A stretch of DNA of 64,000 bases from Tamarix chinensis (GCA_030549775.1 CM060171.1:60446360-60510359), one strand, 5' to 3'. Counted from the first letter of the stretch, positions 47,698-60,460 are shown. Translations and numbers: made by a program. The notes: generated from the letters alone by a model not told the origin.

Positions 47698-48220
47698 ATG
47701 AGAAGAATTTAGAATCTCGGTCTGATATGATGTCTCTAGAGATCCCATGTAGTCACATAATATGCTTCCTATAAGCATTGGCTAGTTGTTATATACTCCA
47801 CATAGTCTTAATTGGTATGAACACCATTATCTTAGTCAGACAATCCATAAAACTTATATGGAATCAAATCCACAACGGGTCCTTAAAAGAACCACTATTA
47901 AGTCTATAGATATGATTTTTTGCTTCCCTTCTAGAACTTCTAGGGGTTATACCAACCCTGCTAGCCTTTTTTGCTCGATCTTAACCTTCTGATAGGTCAA
48001 ACATCAGGCAATAAATTCTACCACCTCCCTCTTCATACAAGTACACTAATATACCTTCTTCAAATTCTTATATAACTTGTCCCTTCCAGGATGAACAAAA
48101 TAAGGAGTACAATGGTCATCATCTAGGATTTTTCTCTTAAGCTCAACACATCCTCGTGGTATACACCACTTACCATGGTATCTGACACTTCTCTCCTCAT
48201 GGAGTGGTGTGTGCTTGGTT
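47698..48220 (-). pseudogene. Element B integrase N-terminal part
   Basis: Around 48090-48050 the - strand reads HPGRDKLYKNLKKVY, the H2 half of the HHCC zinc finger. CLT (of the CLTCQ half, with the second Cys region mutated) follows near 47997. Continuing, RDIISDRDSKF near 47740-47705 is the second-Asp region of the integrase catalytic core (SDRDxRF). The frame is then cut by the TRIM-like array and resumes at 46437. Several stops interrupt it. Confidence 0.75.
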
Positions 48221-49600
48221 CAAAAATGCTTGGTAGGGTAATAATAATAATGGAGCACAACACAATCATGTAAGTATACACGATCAACCTAAGTAATAAA
48301 GTGATGAATGAGTGTTGATCCCACGGGGACTTGAATGAAATATGATTTACTAAAGTCAAGTGTTCTATGAAATTAACTATGTAACTAAATATTGGTAGGG
48401 TGACAAAGAAAATATGATGAGTAAGGGATTGCTTAGGATTTTACTAATATCAATGCAATATAAATGGAAAGGAGATTAAAAGATAGACTCGTTGGAAGGA
48501 AATTGTTAAAAACCGAGTGCATGCACCATATAACAATTCAAGCTCAATGGATATTAATCCTTCTAGACTCACTGGATTTCACTCACTGGTGAAACATACT
48601 CTCAGGCCATATCCATCACAGTGTATGGGCCAAGGCAATGTCACACAGTGAGTTTTAGAGGATTAATGACAAGATCTCTTCACCTTTCAGCGCTAACCTT
48701 GTCACCATTTGTCGTCGTAAGTTCTATATGCTATCACAATTGATATAGAATTTGGATGAGTGCCTAATGTGGCCAAAATTCAACAAATGAAGCTTAACAA
48801 AATGAAATATTTTCAACCAAACATGACTACAATGTCACAAATTAAAGCAACAAAGGTTACCCAATCTTTTCCTTTTACCAAGAATTTTAGGTAATACTAA
48901 ATCTCCTCCAACAAAATAAGAAAATGGTGAAGAGAAAGAAGGGAAGGGACTGGGAAAATCACGATAATCCAACCCCTATCTAGCCTAATCTCTCCTTCTT
49001 GTTTTTCCTCCCTTGGTTTAGCTTTGTTGGTACTCTTCTTCTTCTTCTTCCTTTCTCTCCTAATCTTCTGTCAGTATTTTTTTCCTTCTCCCCTCTCATC
49101 CCTTCTTTTAGTCTCTATCTCCAAGGGGTATTTATAATGTGAAAAATGTGCAGGTGAGGCAAGTGTCCTCTTGTGCTGCATTAGGTAGATGTACCTTGCA
49201 TAAGGTGATTATACCCTATGTCAGGTGGCAGTACCCTGTAGTGGTTCCCTAGTGAATGTTGCCAACTTCAGGGATTTAGGCATTCTTCTTTTGTTGGTGT
49301 TGTAGACCCTTGATGGAGATATGGGCGGTGGCTCCTACATTCTCAACAGGGTGAGGATATGATTTGATATGTTGTGTTTCCATTGTTCCTACACATGCTT
49401 TACAATTGATTGAGTAAAAGCATCAAGTCTGTGAGGTGTCATAAGAGTGCACATATTGTCATTTCATAGGATATTAGATCTCTTCTCAAGTTAAACTCAA
49501 GTGAGTCAAGCAAGATTTCAAAGGCTAGATAAATTGTTAAGAAACACATCCTATGACTCCCTTATGTGATAAAAATCATATATATAATATCATGGAGCTT
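48221..49600. other. Unassigned insertion inside element B pol
   Basis: Recognisable pol text on the - strand stops near 49600, after the post-RNase H linker (LEARISAITITP around 49716-49680), and resumes near 48200 with the integrase zinc finger. Between them are 1.4 kb with no pol similarity, a TGATCCCACGGGGAC box near 48318 and a CT-rich patch at 48950-49130. It is probably another non-coding element. I could not find its terminal repeats. Confidence 0.4.
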
Positions 49601-49649
49601 AAATCCTTTGGCTTGATCCCCTCAAGCTGAACATCACCAAGTTTATTAG

Positions 49650-50370
49650 CTTGAATCTACTATAATATCGAAGGTGTGATGGTAATTGCACTTATTCTTG
49701 CCTCCAAACTACTAGTGTTGATCAAATCAATCTCCATCTCTCTAAGCTCTCAACATAGATGATCTGACAACACAATCATGCTTAAGGAATGTGACATCTT
49801 CTAACTAAGCACATATATCACCACATTAGCCTTACCCTCATAGTAGGTTAATTTTAGATGGTAATCCTCGACCAATTCCAAACATTTAAATTTAACTCTC
49901 ACTATATGAAAATGTACTTAAGGCTCTTATGATTGGTGTAGAACTTGCACTAAACCCCATAGAGGTAATTCTTCTAAATTATAAAGGAAAACACCATTGT
50001 AGTAAGCTCTAAGTCATGCTTTGAGTAGTTCTGCTTATGCTTCTTCTGTTGTTGGGAATCATACGCCACCACTCCTCCATGTTGTATCAGCATGAAACCT
50101 TACCCTTGATTAGAAGTGTCATTATATACTTCAAAATGGTCTAATCCACTTAGTAATATGAGCATTGGGGCGGTAGTCAAACGCTTCTTCAACTCCTCAA
50201 AAGCTTCACCACACTTCTCATCCCACTAAAATCGTGTTGGCTTCTTCAACAAATTATTCAACAGATGAGCTATCTTGGAGAAGTCCACAACAAACCTACT
50301 GCAGTAACCAACCAATCATAGAAAATTTCACACCTCCTTGATAAAAATTAGTGCTGGACACTTGGATATG
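49650..50370 (-). pseudogene. Element B RNase H region (degenerate)
   Basis: This lies between RT and integrase on the - strand. Text such as FLNNLLKKPTRF near 50270-50235 and a linker peptide LEARISAITITP near 49716-49680 are consistent with the RNase H and connection region of Ty3/gypsy pol. Stops and indels abound, so no intact domain can be drawn. Confidence 0.5.
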
Positions 50371-50372
50371 GC

Positions 50373-50846
50373 TCAAAATTTGGAAGGATCCACTACCACC
50401 ACATCCTTTGAAATTACATGCCTAAGGAAAGCCACTTGATCCATCCAAAATTCGCACTTTAACAGCTTGGCATACAAATTTTGAGTTCTTAATAAAGCCA
50501 AGTCTTGTCTTAGATGTTTTTGGTGCTTCTCTCGATCACTAGAGTAGATGAAGATGTTGTTAATAAAAAACATGATGAAATAATCCAAGGACAGTAAAAA
50601 AATCTAGTTCATAAGAGACATGAATACTGATGACACATTAGTAAGTCTAAAAGGTATTATTGTGAATTCATAATGGCCATATCTTATCCAAAATGCCATC
50701 TTGGGAATATCTTGCTCAACTATCCTCAACCAATGGTAATCTGACCAAATATCTATCTTGGAGAATACCTTGGTTCCCTTGAGTTGGTCAAACAAGTCAT
50801 CAATCCTTAGCAACAGATAATAGTTTTTCACTATAACCTGATTCAT
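50373..50846 (-). pseudogene. Element B reverse transcriptase (inactive)
   Basis: Two - strand frames (50846-50604 and 50588-50373) read [20 protein letters not shown] (first catalytic Asp in the SKIDL-type motif), [16 protein letters not shown] (normally PFGLTNAPxxFMxLMN) and FINNIFIYS. In the last, the normal FIDDILIYS catalytic Asp-Asp pair has become Asn-Asn. A stop between the frames adds to the damage. This is a Ty3/gypsy RT palm, not active as it stands. Confidence 0.85.
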
Positions 50847-50949
50847 CCCTCAATAGTGGATGCACAATCTCAAGCTCCCATATGTTTTCTTAACAAATAA
50901 GACTGGCTCTTCCCATGGCAATATACTTAGTTGGGTGTAGCATTTCTCC

Positions 50950-51760
50950 AACAATTCATTTAACTGATCCTTAAGCTTTTCATATCTGCAAGTGTCATAT
51001 ATTATAGGCCTTTAGATACCAGTTCCATCCTTACTAATACATCCAAGGTAAACTCAACATTTTGAACAAGTGACATACCCAAAATCTCATTAGGGAATAC
51101 ATTAGGATACTCTCATATCAGTATAATTTGCTCTAACGGTGTCTCATCAGCCTCGGTATCTTAAAAAATGCACAGAAAGAGTTCATACTTCTAATATAAG
51201 ACCCTAATATCCTTTGGTCCTTGAAAAAACACAAGTTCCTGCATGTAATCTATCAATGCTTTTACTTACCCAACATGTCCATTCTTACAATTATATCGAA
51301 GTCATGTAATTCGAGCTCTATAACATCTAAGGGAAACTCTACTCCCCCACTATCGAGGTCATCCCTTTATAATGTCTAGAGCATACAATCCTATAGCCCA
51401 AAGGCAACACAATAGAAGTGGAAGTACTACTGGAAGGAGATAATAGAGCTCTAGCTATAAATGTAGATGGCACAAAAGAAGCGATGCACTAGGGTTAAAT
51501 AATATGCATGCCAAAAAGGTAGAGATAATAAGCATACCAGTTATCTGACTACCCAACACTCTATCTCCGACTAACTAATCACGTTTAGGCATCCTCCTAA
51601 ATGAACTCCTACGACACTTCTTGACCCCTAAACTTGCAGCAATAGGCAAAGCTTCGGACCTCTAAACTGACTAGTTCAACTAGCAATAATAACTGGTGAT
51701 GGATGAACCCTTAGAATTTGTAATTAAATCTACTGTATAGATTCAGTGCTCTGAGCTCAA
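50950..51760 (-). other. Element B protease / gag-pol linker region
   Basis: This lies between recognisable gag and RT on the - strand. A protease is expected here, but I did not find a clear D-S/T-G active-site triad. It is transposon-internal by position. Confidence 0.4.
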
Positions 51761-51762
51761 GA

Positions 51763-52620
51763 TTGACCTCTCTAAACACTACCACCTGCAACATGTTACT
51801 TATAGGCTCTTTGTCCCACCATACCATATCTATGGCAAGTCACCTTATTGCCTCTATAATCTACTTCCAAGTCATCTACTCTATAATTCTTGTAGTGGTA
51901 ATGCCTCTCCTTAGTACGTCCCTTAGACTCATCTCCAACTCAAGGTGCTGATCCCATACACTGTCCATACTTAGGCGACCTACTACCTCCAAAATTAGAC
52001 TTCTTCTTATCATTGGGATGATCGCGACCCTCAAACTTCCTCTTTCCCCCCAACTAGGCACGCCGGGCTTGGAAGAATTAGGAAGACTCCAAAACCTATT
52101 TGTACATTACCACCATGTCCAATTGAGTAACTTCCACCAAAAACTCTAGGTATTTGATCCCTAGACCGATCTTGAAATAGTAAACTTGCATCGTCTCACT
52201 AGCCTCTACCTTATGGGCAAACTATACTAGGTCCATGAACCTCATGTAGTACTCCTATATCAACATGCCTCCTTGTTGAAGGGCCATGAGTGGGATATCG
52301 GGCACGAAATGCCTTAAGGAATGGTACCCAACCAATAGGGTCTCTGCTTATACGTTGGACACTCATCCACCATGCATCTACTCTCCCCCTCAAGTAGTAC
52401 ACTACCATGTCAACCCTCTTATCCAAAGAGAAACCACATGCAGTGCAGGTCTTCTCCATGTACCTAACCCATCTCTTTATAATGTTAGGATCCTCCTAAC
52501 CCTCGAAGATCAGTAGGTGATGATGCCCATCCCTCTTGAGCCAATCCTTTGAAACTGGTGTAGGTACTAGTACCGACGATGGTTGTGGTGCTCAGATCTA
52601 GCCTTCCATGTATGCACTGA
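51763..52620 (-). pseudogene. Element B gag (degenerate)
   Basis: The - strand frame at 52459-52211 reads MVVYYLRGRVDAWWMSVQRI and continues with a capsid-like stretch, matching the LxGxAxxWW core of plant Ty3/gypsy gag (retrotrans_gag). A second piece at 52061-51876 is basic and glycine/arginine-rich, as in the nucleocapsid-proximal part. Stops separate the pieces. Confidence 0.72.
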
Positions 52621-52964
52621 CAATCTCATGAATGTCACAATGTGCTCATAATATTGGTTGGCGTCGACTGCTAAAGACTTAGATTAATCATAAACAACTA
52701 ATTCACCGAGTATTAAGACTCTCACAACAAATCAACATGAAGGCTATTTATAACACATTCCCAACCCACTATCAGTCACAGACATTTTAGGTTTGAAATT
52801 ACATAAAATTTTAGTTAAATAATCAATAGTTGGGAAATCATTTAAAACAACCTATGATATCAGCTTAAAAGTACATGGAAGTGAAACACCCTTAAGCAAA
52901 CACTTTGATACCAACCTTTGGCATCAGCTTAAACAAGTTAAAATTGGAGAGAATGTTTAAATTC

Positions 52965-52976
52965 GCTTTGATACCA
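52965..52976 (-). promoter_or_regulatory. Element B primer-binding site, tRNA-Met type
   Basis: On the - strand TGGTATCAAAGC follows the 5' LTR after a 3-base gap. The same variant is used by the intronic retrotransposon. Confidence 0.8.
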
Positions 52977-54106
52977 AATTGTAACACTTCTATTTTGATT
53001 AATAAAATAATTTCATTTCAAAAACATTACAGAAGTAGAAAACTACTAAATGGCTAGAAAAAATGGGGTGCTACCACTGCACCTAACATAAGATGTGTGT
53101 CAGCCAGTAGCACCATGTTAGATATAGGGCTGAGAAACCAAACCAATCAAAAGTAGAGTAGAGTGAGCAATAAAGGATATATAGATATTAAAGAAATTTT
53201 CACAACATTAGGACCTCAAGTGGTCCCTAAATATTCAAATACATGAAGCAAATTAAGCTGAAGTATAGAATTTCAATTTGAAGAAACAAAAGTAAGGTGT
53301 AGCCCTAAACCCTAGTCCATCAAGAACCAAAAAAAAGTCTTTAGATGTCCACGCTCTCAAAACCCACACCCAACATGAGGCAAGCCTACTACTGAGCACC
53401 CTAAAAAACCTACACATGTTCCTCTACTTGTGGGAATGAGCTAGTGACTGAGAAAGCGAGCAACTCAGTATGCTTCATACTAAGTAAGCCAAGTTAACTC
53501 CTAAAAAAAAATCACAGAAACCCAAATTCCCAGCATAATTTGGATATCATACTAACATATTTCATGCTTATTCCATATAAATAGATATATATGCTCCATC
53601 ATGGTCATATAATGCATCAGAAACTGATATCATACATGACTCATCATGATTATCAAAATAACACAACATCATAGATAGAAACATGCAATCTACTAAGAAG
53701 ATTATTCAAATTAATATTAGGGATTCTGTCATTCATTCAGGTAGCTTCCTTTTGAGTCCATTTTTTTAACTTAAATAATCCATTAGGTCATTTATTTATA
53801 AGCCACTATCTCTCTTCCCATTCCTTTCCTTTTATTTTTCTCTTTACACATATTCTTATTCCAAATTATTATCAAGCAATGGACTACGCACCACTCTATG
53901 GTCGTATATACCATAGAAGTCTATTCAACCCAAAGGACATAATGTTTGACCGAAGCCAAGTAACCACTAATGGACATAAAGTCCAGATGAAGCAAACAAC
54001 CACCTAGGTAACTAGACTATTTATTATTATTTAAAAAAAAAGTAAAATCATATATTAATCATGGAGAAAAGTTACATCCAAGGTTATAGAATTGATCTAC
54101 TTTACC

Positions 54107-54898
54107 TTAGAAACCTCTAAACTTTGCACTATGTGCAGAGTTATCACAAATAGATGACATAACTAGAGAAATTTGGTAAGCTATCCTTCTCAGGTTCCAT
54201 CTTACATTTGTGAATATGCATGCATTTCGAGCTTTCCACACCTCATATATGCTAATAGCATAGAAAGCTGCCCTGAAATGTGCCTTAGCAACTCCTCTAT
54301 TTTGAGAATAAGCAATACCTTTCAGCAAAGACTGCGATGAGTAATGTCTTCTTCTTTCTCTGAAAACCTTTCTGATTGCATCCCAAAGCTGCTATAAACC
54401 TTGACAATGGAATAAAAGATGATTTAGACTTTCCTGTTGAGGACAGAAACAACACTGCATAGTTATAGCAGGAAGAAATTTTGCTAGCAGATCCTTAGTG
54501 GGAAGTCTTGAGTGAGTAACTAGCCAGGAAACAAACTTGTGTTTAGGAGTAGTTGGGCTGTTCCAAACTGCCTTCCACCAGTACGACTTAGGAGCTTTAA
54601 TACGAATCATATCATAAAATGCTGAAATGCTATATGTTCCTTGTGTCTAAAGCAGCTAAAAAACTGGAAGTAACTTTGGCCTTAAACCAAGAATCTTGAG
54701 CAAAGTCCATGAGGCTGTACAAGGCAGCCTAAAATCAGTCACATTCTGCTCTTTAATGAAGTAAGTATGGATCCATTTTATCCATAAGGAATTCTTATCC
54801 TTATAAATGTTCCACAGATGCTTCCCAACTGCTGCTATATTCCAAGCAAATAAATCAATTATACCCAACCCTCCTTCATTTTTAGGCAAACAAACCAT
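54107..54898 (-). pseudogene. LINE C-terminal part with zf-RVT
   Basis: The - strand frames at 54898-54656 (VCLPKNEGGLGI, LWIKWIHTYF), 54610-54392 (WWKAVWNSPTTPKHKF, RLPTKDLLAKF, CCFCPQQESLNHLLFHC) and 54328-54107 (VWKARNACIF) form the usual tail of plant LINE ORF2. The Cys/His zinc-binding residues of zf-RVT are present. Confidence 0.82.
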
Positions 54899-55259
54899 TT
54901 TCTAGGACACAAGTGCTCTTTTACTTGAGGAAGCTTTCCCTATGCACAGAAATACTCTACATAGGCTAATGATATTCAGAAATAATTTTTTGGGAATAAA
55001 GAACAATTGGCTCCCATACATAGTTATACCAAAAATCACCGATTTCAACAATTGCAAGTGCCAGCATAAGAAAGTAATCTATTTGCCCAATGCTGTAGTT
55101 TATTTGTGATTTTCTGCACCAAGGACTGCATATCAGCTACTTTTAATTTTGATGCATCCAAAGGAACCCCCAAATACCTAAAAGGTAACCTCCCTTCCTG
55201 AAAATGAAGCTGAGACAAAATGGACATTTTCACCTCCTAGGATACTCCACCAAAATAGA

Positions 55260-56565
55260 TAGAACTTTTCACAGGGTTAATAGATAAACCAGAGGCAACA
55301 AAAAAGGCTTGGAACATTGATATGATAGTAGTTATAGAAGTTAAATCAACCCTACAGAATAACAGTATATCATCTGCAAAAGCAAGATTGATAATCTTCA
55401 ACTTCTTGCATTTGGGATGCCCATGGAATCCTTCAACTAGCTAGAGAGTTTGCAACATCCTATTGAAATATTCCATCACAATCACAAAGAGGTAGGGAGA
55501 TAAAGGGTCTCCCTACCTTAGGCCTTTTTTGCCCTTAAAAGGAGCCAACATAGTATTATTAATGCATAGAGAATAATTAACATTAGAAACACAAGCCATA
55601 AGCAGTCTGACAATATGGATAGGAAAATGCAAATCCAGCAGAATATTCTCCAAAATAGTCTAATTGACTGAATCATAAGCCTTTTTGATATCCACTTTAA
55701 GCATGCACCTTGGTGAAGCATTTTTCCTTTTGTATAAGTGAATAAGTTCATGAGCTAATAATACATTATCTTCAATGTACCTGCCCTTAACAAAACCAGC
55801 TTGGGATGCATGAATGATGGAAGTTAAAATTGGCTATAACCTGTTAGCTAAAACCTTAGCTAAAATTTTATAGACCACATTGTAGTAAGAAATTGGCCGA
55901 AATTCAGACACACTTTGAGCTCCTTCACCTTTAGGGATAAGGACTAATTTTGTTACAGCAAGGCATCTAGGCATAGAGGAAATTTGAAAAATATGCACAA
56001 TTATACCCCATAGTCTTTCCCCAAGTACTGACCAGGAAGCCTTAAAGAAATCTGATGTGAATCCATCTAGACCTGGCCCCTTATACTGGCCAATAGACCA
56101 TAGAGCTTCCTTGACCTCCTGCAGAGAAATAGGTTTTAGCAAGTCATGTTGTTGTTCCATAGAAACCAAAGGCCCCTGCAAGAAGATATTATCATTTTTT
56201 TCTCCAGTTGCTCCACTGTCTGAGCCCAACAGGTCCTGATAAAAAGATAGGAAGGCTTGATTGATCCCTTCTGAATTAGAAAAACAATGGCCTTCATTGT
56301 CTTTGATTCTTCTTATCACACTTCTCATCTACCTTACCTTCATAACTGAGAAGAAGAAATGAGAATTAGAGTCTCCCAAATTCAACCACTTGATTCCAGA
56401 ATTCTGTTTAAGAAAACTTTCCTCACATAGCACATAATGTTGATAACGCTTCAAATATTTTCTCTCCTCCTCCTGCATAGCTAAATTTTGAGGAAGAAAA
56501 TCAATCTTTTCCTGGATCTTACTCAGCTGCTGCCTAGTCTCTTGAACTCTTGGATATGCCCCCAA
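55260..56565 (-). pseudogene. LINE reverse transcriptase, frameshifted
   Basis: On the - strand 56565-56329 holds the pre-RT region (SGIKWLNLGDSNSHFF). 56328-55834 holds the RT fingers with GPGLDGFTSDFFK, LVLIPKG, FRPISYYNVVYKILAKVLANRL. After a frame change DIKKAYDSV (first catalytic Asp) follows near 55690. GDPLSPYLFV and the catalytic LAFADDILLF box (about 55390-55361) come next. The catalytic Asp-Asp is kept, but a few stops and frameshifts break the protein. Confidence 0.85.
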
Positions 56566-58985
56566 AATTTTCCTTATTAAAACTTATAATAGACTAGACT
56601 ATTTATTATTGATACCCCCTAGTACATCATTAGTGTATACATTAGGTAAGACACCAGGATCTCATCCAAAGGGAAAACCCAAAGGCACCAATAAATACTT
56701 GAAGGAAGACAAACCCCCAATAGCCAATCAAGGATTTGGTAACCCAAACCCATACACATATTGATCATTTCCCACTTTAAGTGATTAATGTTTTATTTCC
56801 AAGGTTATGTGATCATATAAGGCCCGTACAACATGCAAGTAAGGCATCTACATACTTATTCCATCTTAACCATTTTCCCCTCCAACCATGTGGTGGGATT
56901 TTCATTATTCCTTAACCAACATTAATAAATCCATAAGAATACTCCACTTTAGGCCAATAATCCAGATTGCATTACCCATTAAAGTCATAAAATGCTTCTT
57001 TGGGTTTTTCCACTAAGGCCTTCACAAATACCTATTGAATATGCCATGGATTATGATCCACTTGCTCCATCCATTACGTTATCAATACATTATAAAAGAT
57101 GTTTTCCCATTATTAAATAACTGTATAGTATTATTAGGTATAGTCTCAAAGCATATTAAGGCCATAGGATCAAAATCATATAACCTAGCTGAAAGTGTCG
57201 ATTAGTTTGGCCTAATTAGTGGATTAGTTTCACCAACTAATCGATTATTTTGGGCAATAAGTTGATCAATTTGGCTTAGCTAAACCTAGGATTCCTTTAA
57301 ATGGGTTAATTGATTTAGCCAAACCAGTTGGCTGTTCAGAGACTAGTCGACCGGTTCTACCAAACCAATTGATGGGTTTACGCAGAGAGCAACCAAGGTC
57401 ACCACAAACCTCCTATCGATCAGTTTGGGCCAATTGCTCAACTATTCTAAGTACCATTATATTGGTTTGACCTAACTAGTCGATCAGTTTGCCTCCAAAG
57501 AGCACATAATAGAAATTTTTCATGTAAATCATACTCTAAAATCCTACCAAATCCAACAAAAAACATACCATATCATCATGCCAACATTTTACTAGCTCAT
57601 AAATTGAATTATTTTTCACATTCAAGAAAATTGACCCCATTTTATCTAAAATTGTGCATTTTTCTCAAAATTCACAAATAATTCAATATGCATCAACCTG
57701 ATGCCAAAAAATCATACACACTTACATAATCGACACTTTATAGGATACATCACATTACATGCTTATTTAGACCACATTTCAAAGGTAAGAATGAATTACT
57801 TGATGCTAGCAAAATTTCCACTAATGGGAAAAACTCATCCTAGAGATTCTCAAATTCCAAAACTTTTAAAACAATAAGTTAAAACTTTAGAAATTATTAA
57901 ATCTTTTCACAAATTAGAACTTAAATTAGAAGGAAAAATAAGATTACCAAACCTAAGATAAAAAAACATAGAGGAAGATTCTACTAAGTGAAACTCAACT
58001 TCCTTTTAAATCTAATCCTCTTTTTATTAAAGATAAAGTAATGAACTAGAGAAAGTATTAGAAGAGTGGAAAGAACTCAAAAGTAACTTCAAAATGGTGA
58101 GGCAAGAACATAGGTTCTAGAGAGTTGAGATGCTTTGGAGGCTAAAAGAAAAGTGAGAAGAAAGGGTGATTAAAGTTATTTATAGTTAATGAATTGGTTA
58201 AGGAACGAGTGGGGCTATACAATAGACCAAAAACCCTAATCTAAATATCTAATTTTTAAAAAAAAAATGTGTGGATTTATCAAAGACAGGTTGACTTCCC
58301 TTCTAGAGATGAAATGGTAATTTTCTAGGGAATATAGGTCAAGTTTTCCCAAAAAATATCAAATACATGAAGGGTAATGGAAGATCAGCATGGAAAGGAA
58401 TATCCCAATTAAGAGAAGACAATGTGGAAATTAAATCAATGATTCTGAGGCATGCAGAGGAGAGAGGTAAAAGAAGATACGAGTGATGTCACCCCCTTCT
58501 CTTAATCATCCAAATCGAACTCTTAAATCAACTTGAGGTAGTAGATAGAGCTAGATTCAGGATAAAAAATAGGTTGAGAGTCTCTAAATCATAGCTTGAA
58601 GTTGGATTATGAAGGTTCCATTTTGATATAAGAAATTTTCCAAAAAAATGAGCTTCAAATATAAACTTAGCCCAACTTACGAGTCAACTGGTTTGGTCTA
58701 ACAGACTAATGTTCTACCCACCAATCAATCAGCTTCCCCAAACCAGTCAATTAGTTCAATCAAACAAAACTATTAGCTAAAATAACAAACTCATGATCGG
58801 TTAATAGAACCAGTCGATCAGTCGTTCTAAAAACTTATTTTATTCAATTTCCTAAGCTTTTTTCAAATTCATCTTTACCTCAAACTTATTTATAGTTCCA
58901 AATTAAAAGAAAGAATTATCAAATATTATTAGACACCATAAGTTTCCATTCATTAACTCTTACAAGAAAAGAGTATTACAGATTT

Positions 58986-60460
58986 GGTTCTTCTCTATTT
59001 TACAACGCAATATCTGAACTCAAACAACTGAAGAAAAAAGGTACAGTCCGTGAATATAATGAGGATTTTGAGGCATGACTCACAAGAATAAGTTTGAGTT
59101 CTAATCTTGCATTAATTTTCTATTTGGGTATATAAAATCTAGTTATCCAAACTCCAGTATGTATGCTCAAATCAGTTTCCATTTCTAGAGCTCAATGATT
59201 AGGTAAATTATAAGAATTATCATCACTCATTAAAAGAAAACAAATACAAGCATACCCTACTTCCCAAGCTCAATAAGTATGAGATAAAATTTAAGATAAT
59301 GTAGTTTTCAAAACCCTTAAATGCCACAACATTCCAATAGAAAGCCACATTTTTCCTTCAAAGCACTTAGATTAGGAAACAACCCAAGTTGTTATCTAAA
59401 GCATAATTGGAAGAAAAATGAGCAAAGGGGTTGTGTTTCTAGTGTAATGATAAATACACACCATATGTGGGAATAATAAGTAGATTTTTATGATTGAGAC
59501 ATATGCCAATGAGGAAGATGATGGTATATAAGATTTTGAAGACATTCAATTAGAAGAAGTTTAGGTAGAAACACTAACTATTTCAATTAATGAATTAGCT
59601 GGGTCTTCTCCTTAGGAAACCATGTTTGTGACTAGGTATTAACATAATAAACCCTTGCATGTTCTTATTGATAGTGGGAGTGCCCCTAACTTCATAGATG
59701 AGTCCACTATTAAAAATTTAGGGTGTTTAATTCATCCAATTAAGCCTCATTGTCTAACAAGAGTAAATGGCTAGGAAAAGGATTAGTAACGATTTATCCT
59801 AAAAAATTTAGAATACTTAGTTCAAGAGTTACATGATGGTCAGTACTTTAGGATTATTTGATATTGTACTAGGAATTGAATGGTTATCAACACTTGGACC
59901 TATTTTATGGAAATTTTAGAAACTTAAAATGGATTTCACATTCAAAGGAGTGTAACATGTTCTTAGAGGTACATAACAACCACTGAACCTTAAGCAGATC
60001 AAAGAGTAGCCATTCAGTAAGCTACTGATCAAGAATCCTCAAGTAGTTATGTTGAATTTAATGTCCTTGGAGATGTCTCAACTTGATTTGCATACTTTTT
60101 TTGGTGATGACCAAATGCCACTATTAACTGAGGTAATGAAGTCTTCTTTAGATTTCGTATTATCAGATTTCTCTGTTGTGTTTAAAGAACCAAAATTATT
60201 ATCCCCATATAGACGTCAATTAGATCACAAGATTCCACTTAAGAATGAATCTAAACTAGTTGTCTTAAGACCATAAAGATATTCTACTCCCCAAAAGAAT
60301 GTCAACTTGAAAACTATTAAAGAGTTACTCGATAATGGAATGATACAAATGAGTCACAATTCATTTTCTTTACCAATAGTCTTGGTAAGAAAAAAGAAAA
60401 TATAATACGTAGAGGATGTATGTTGATTATAGAGAACTTAACAAAAATAATATTAAGGAT
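58986..60460 (+). pseudogene. Element C gag (right part), protease and start of RT
   Basis: It continues from 42189 across element B. Gag text SLFYNAISELKQLKK starts near 58991. A zinc-knuckle-like CxxC region lies near 59440. A protease active site of the LIDSGSAPNFIDES type is at about 59668-59709. The frame at 60049-60276 covers the pre-RT region (FSVVFKEPKLL, HKIPLKNESK), and ELLDNGMIQMSHNSFS at 60322-60370 begins the RT fingers. The text is then cut by the hAT-like element. Overall order and motifs are Ty3/gypsy. Stops show it is dead. Confidence 0.78.

Larger units (their letters stand above)
54029..56595 (-). mobile_element. 5'-truncated L1-type LINE nested in the B LTR
   Basis: A 2567-bp insertion flanked by a 15-bp target-site duplication, AGACTATTTATTATT (54014-54028 and 56596-56610). 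That length and type fit target-primed reverse transcription. On the - strand it runs from the linker before RT, through RT, to the zf-RVT segment and C-terminal tail. ORF1 and the endonuclease are absent, as usual for 5'-truncated copies. There is no clear poly(A); the 3' side has a short T/A-rich run instead. Confidence 0.88.
42190..58980 (-). mobile_element. Element B: Ty3/gypsy LTR retrotransposon, minus strand
   Basis: A 16.8 kb insertion bounded by LTRs and flanked by GATTT (42185-42189 and 58981-58985), a perfect 5-bp target-site duplication inside the gag of element C. Read on the - strand, the order is 5' LTR (58980-52980), PBS, gag, protease region, RT, RNase H, integrase, chromodomain-like tail and 3' LTR (45493-42190). 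That pol order (integrase last) is Ty3/gypsy. Long LTRs, the tRNA-Met primer site and a chromodomain-like tail near 45690-45740 suggest a Tekay/Del-type chromovirus; this is inference. It is dead, with many stops, frameshifts and two nested insertions. Confidence 0.88.
52980..58980 (-). repeat. 5' LTR of element B, interrupted by a LINE
   Basis: On the + strand it runs from TGTAACACTTC to AAGAGTATTACA. Removing the LINE and one copy of its duplication leaves about 3.42 kb, close to the 3.30 kb of the other LTR. It includes ATCGAT-motif clusters at 57200-57500 and 58680-58830. Confidence 0.85.
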
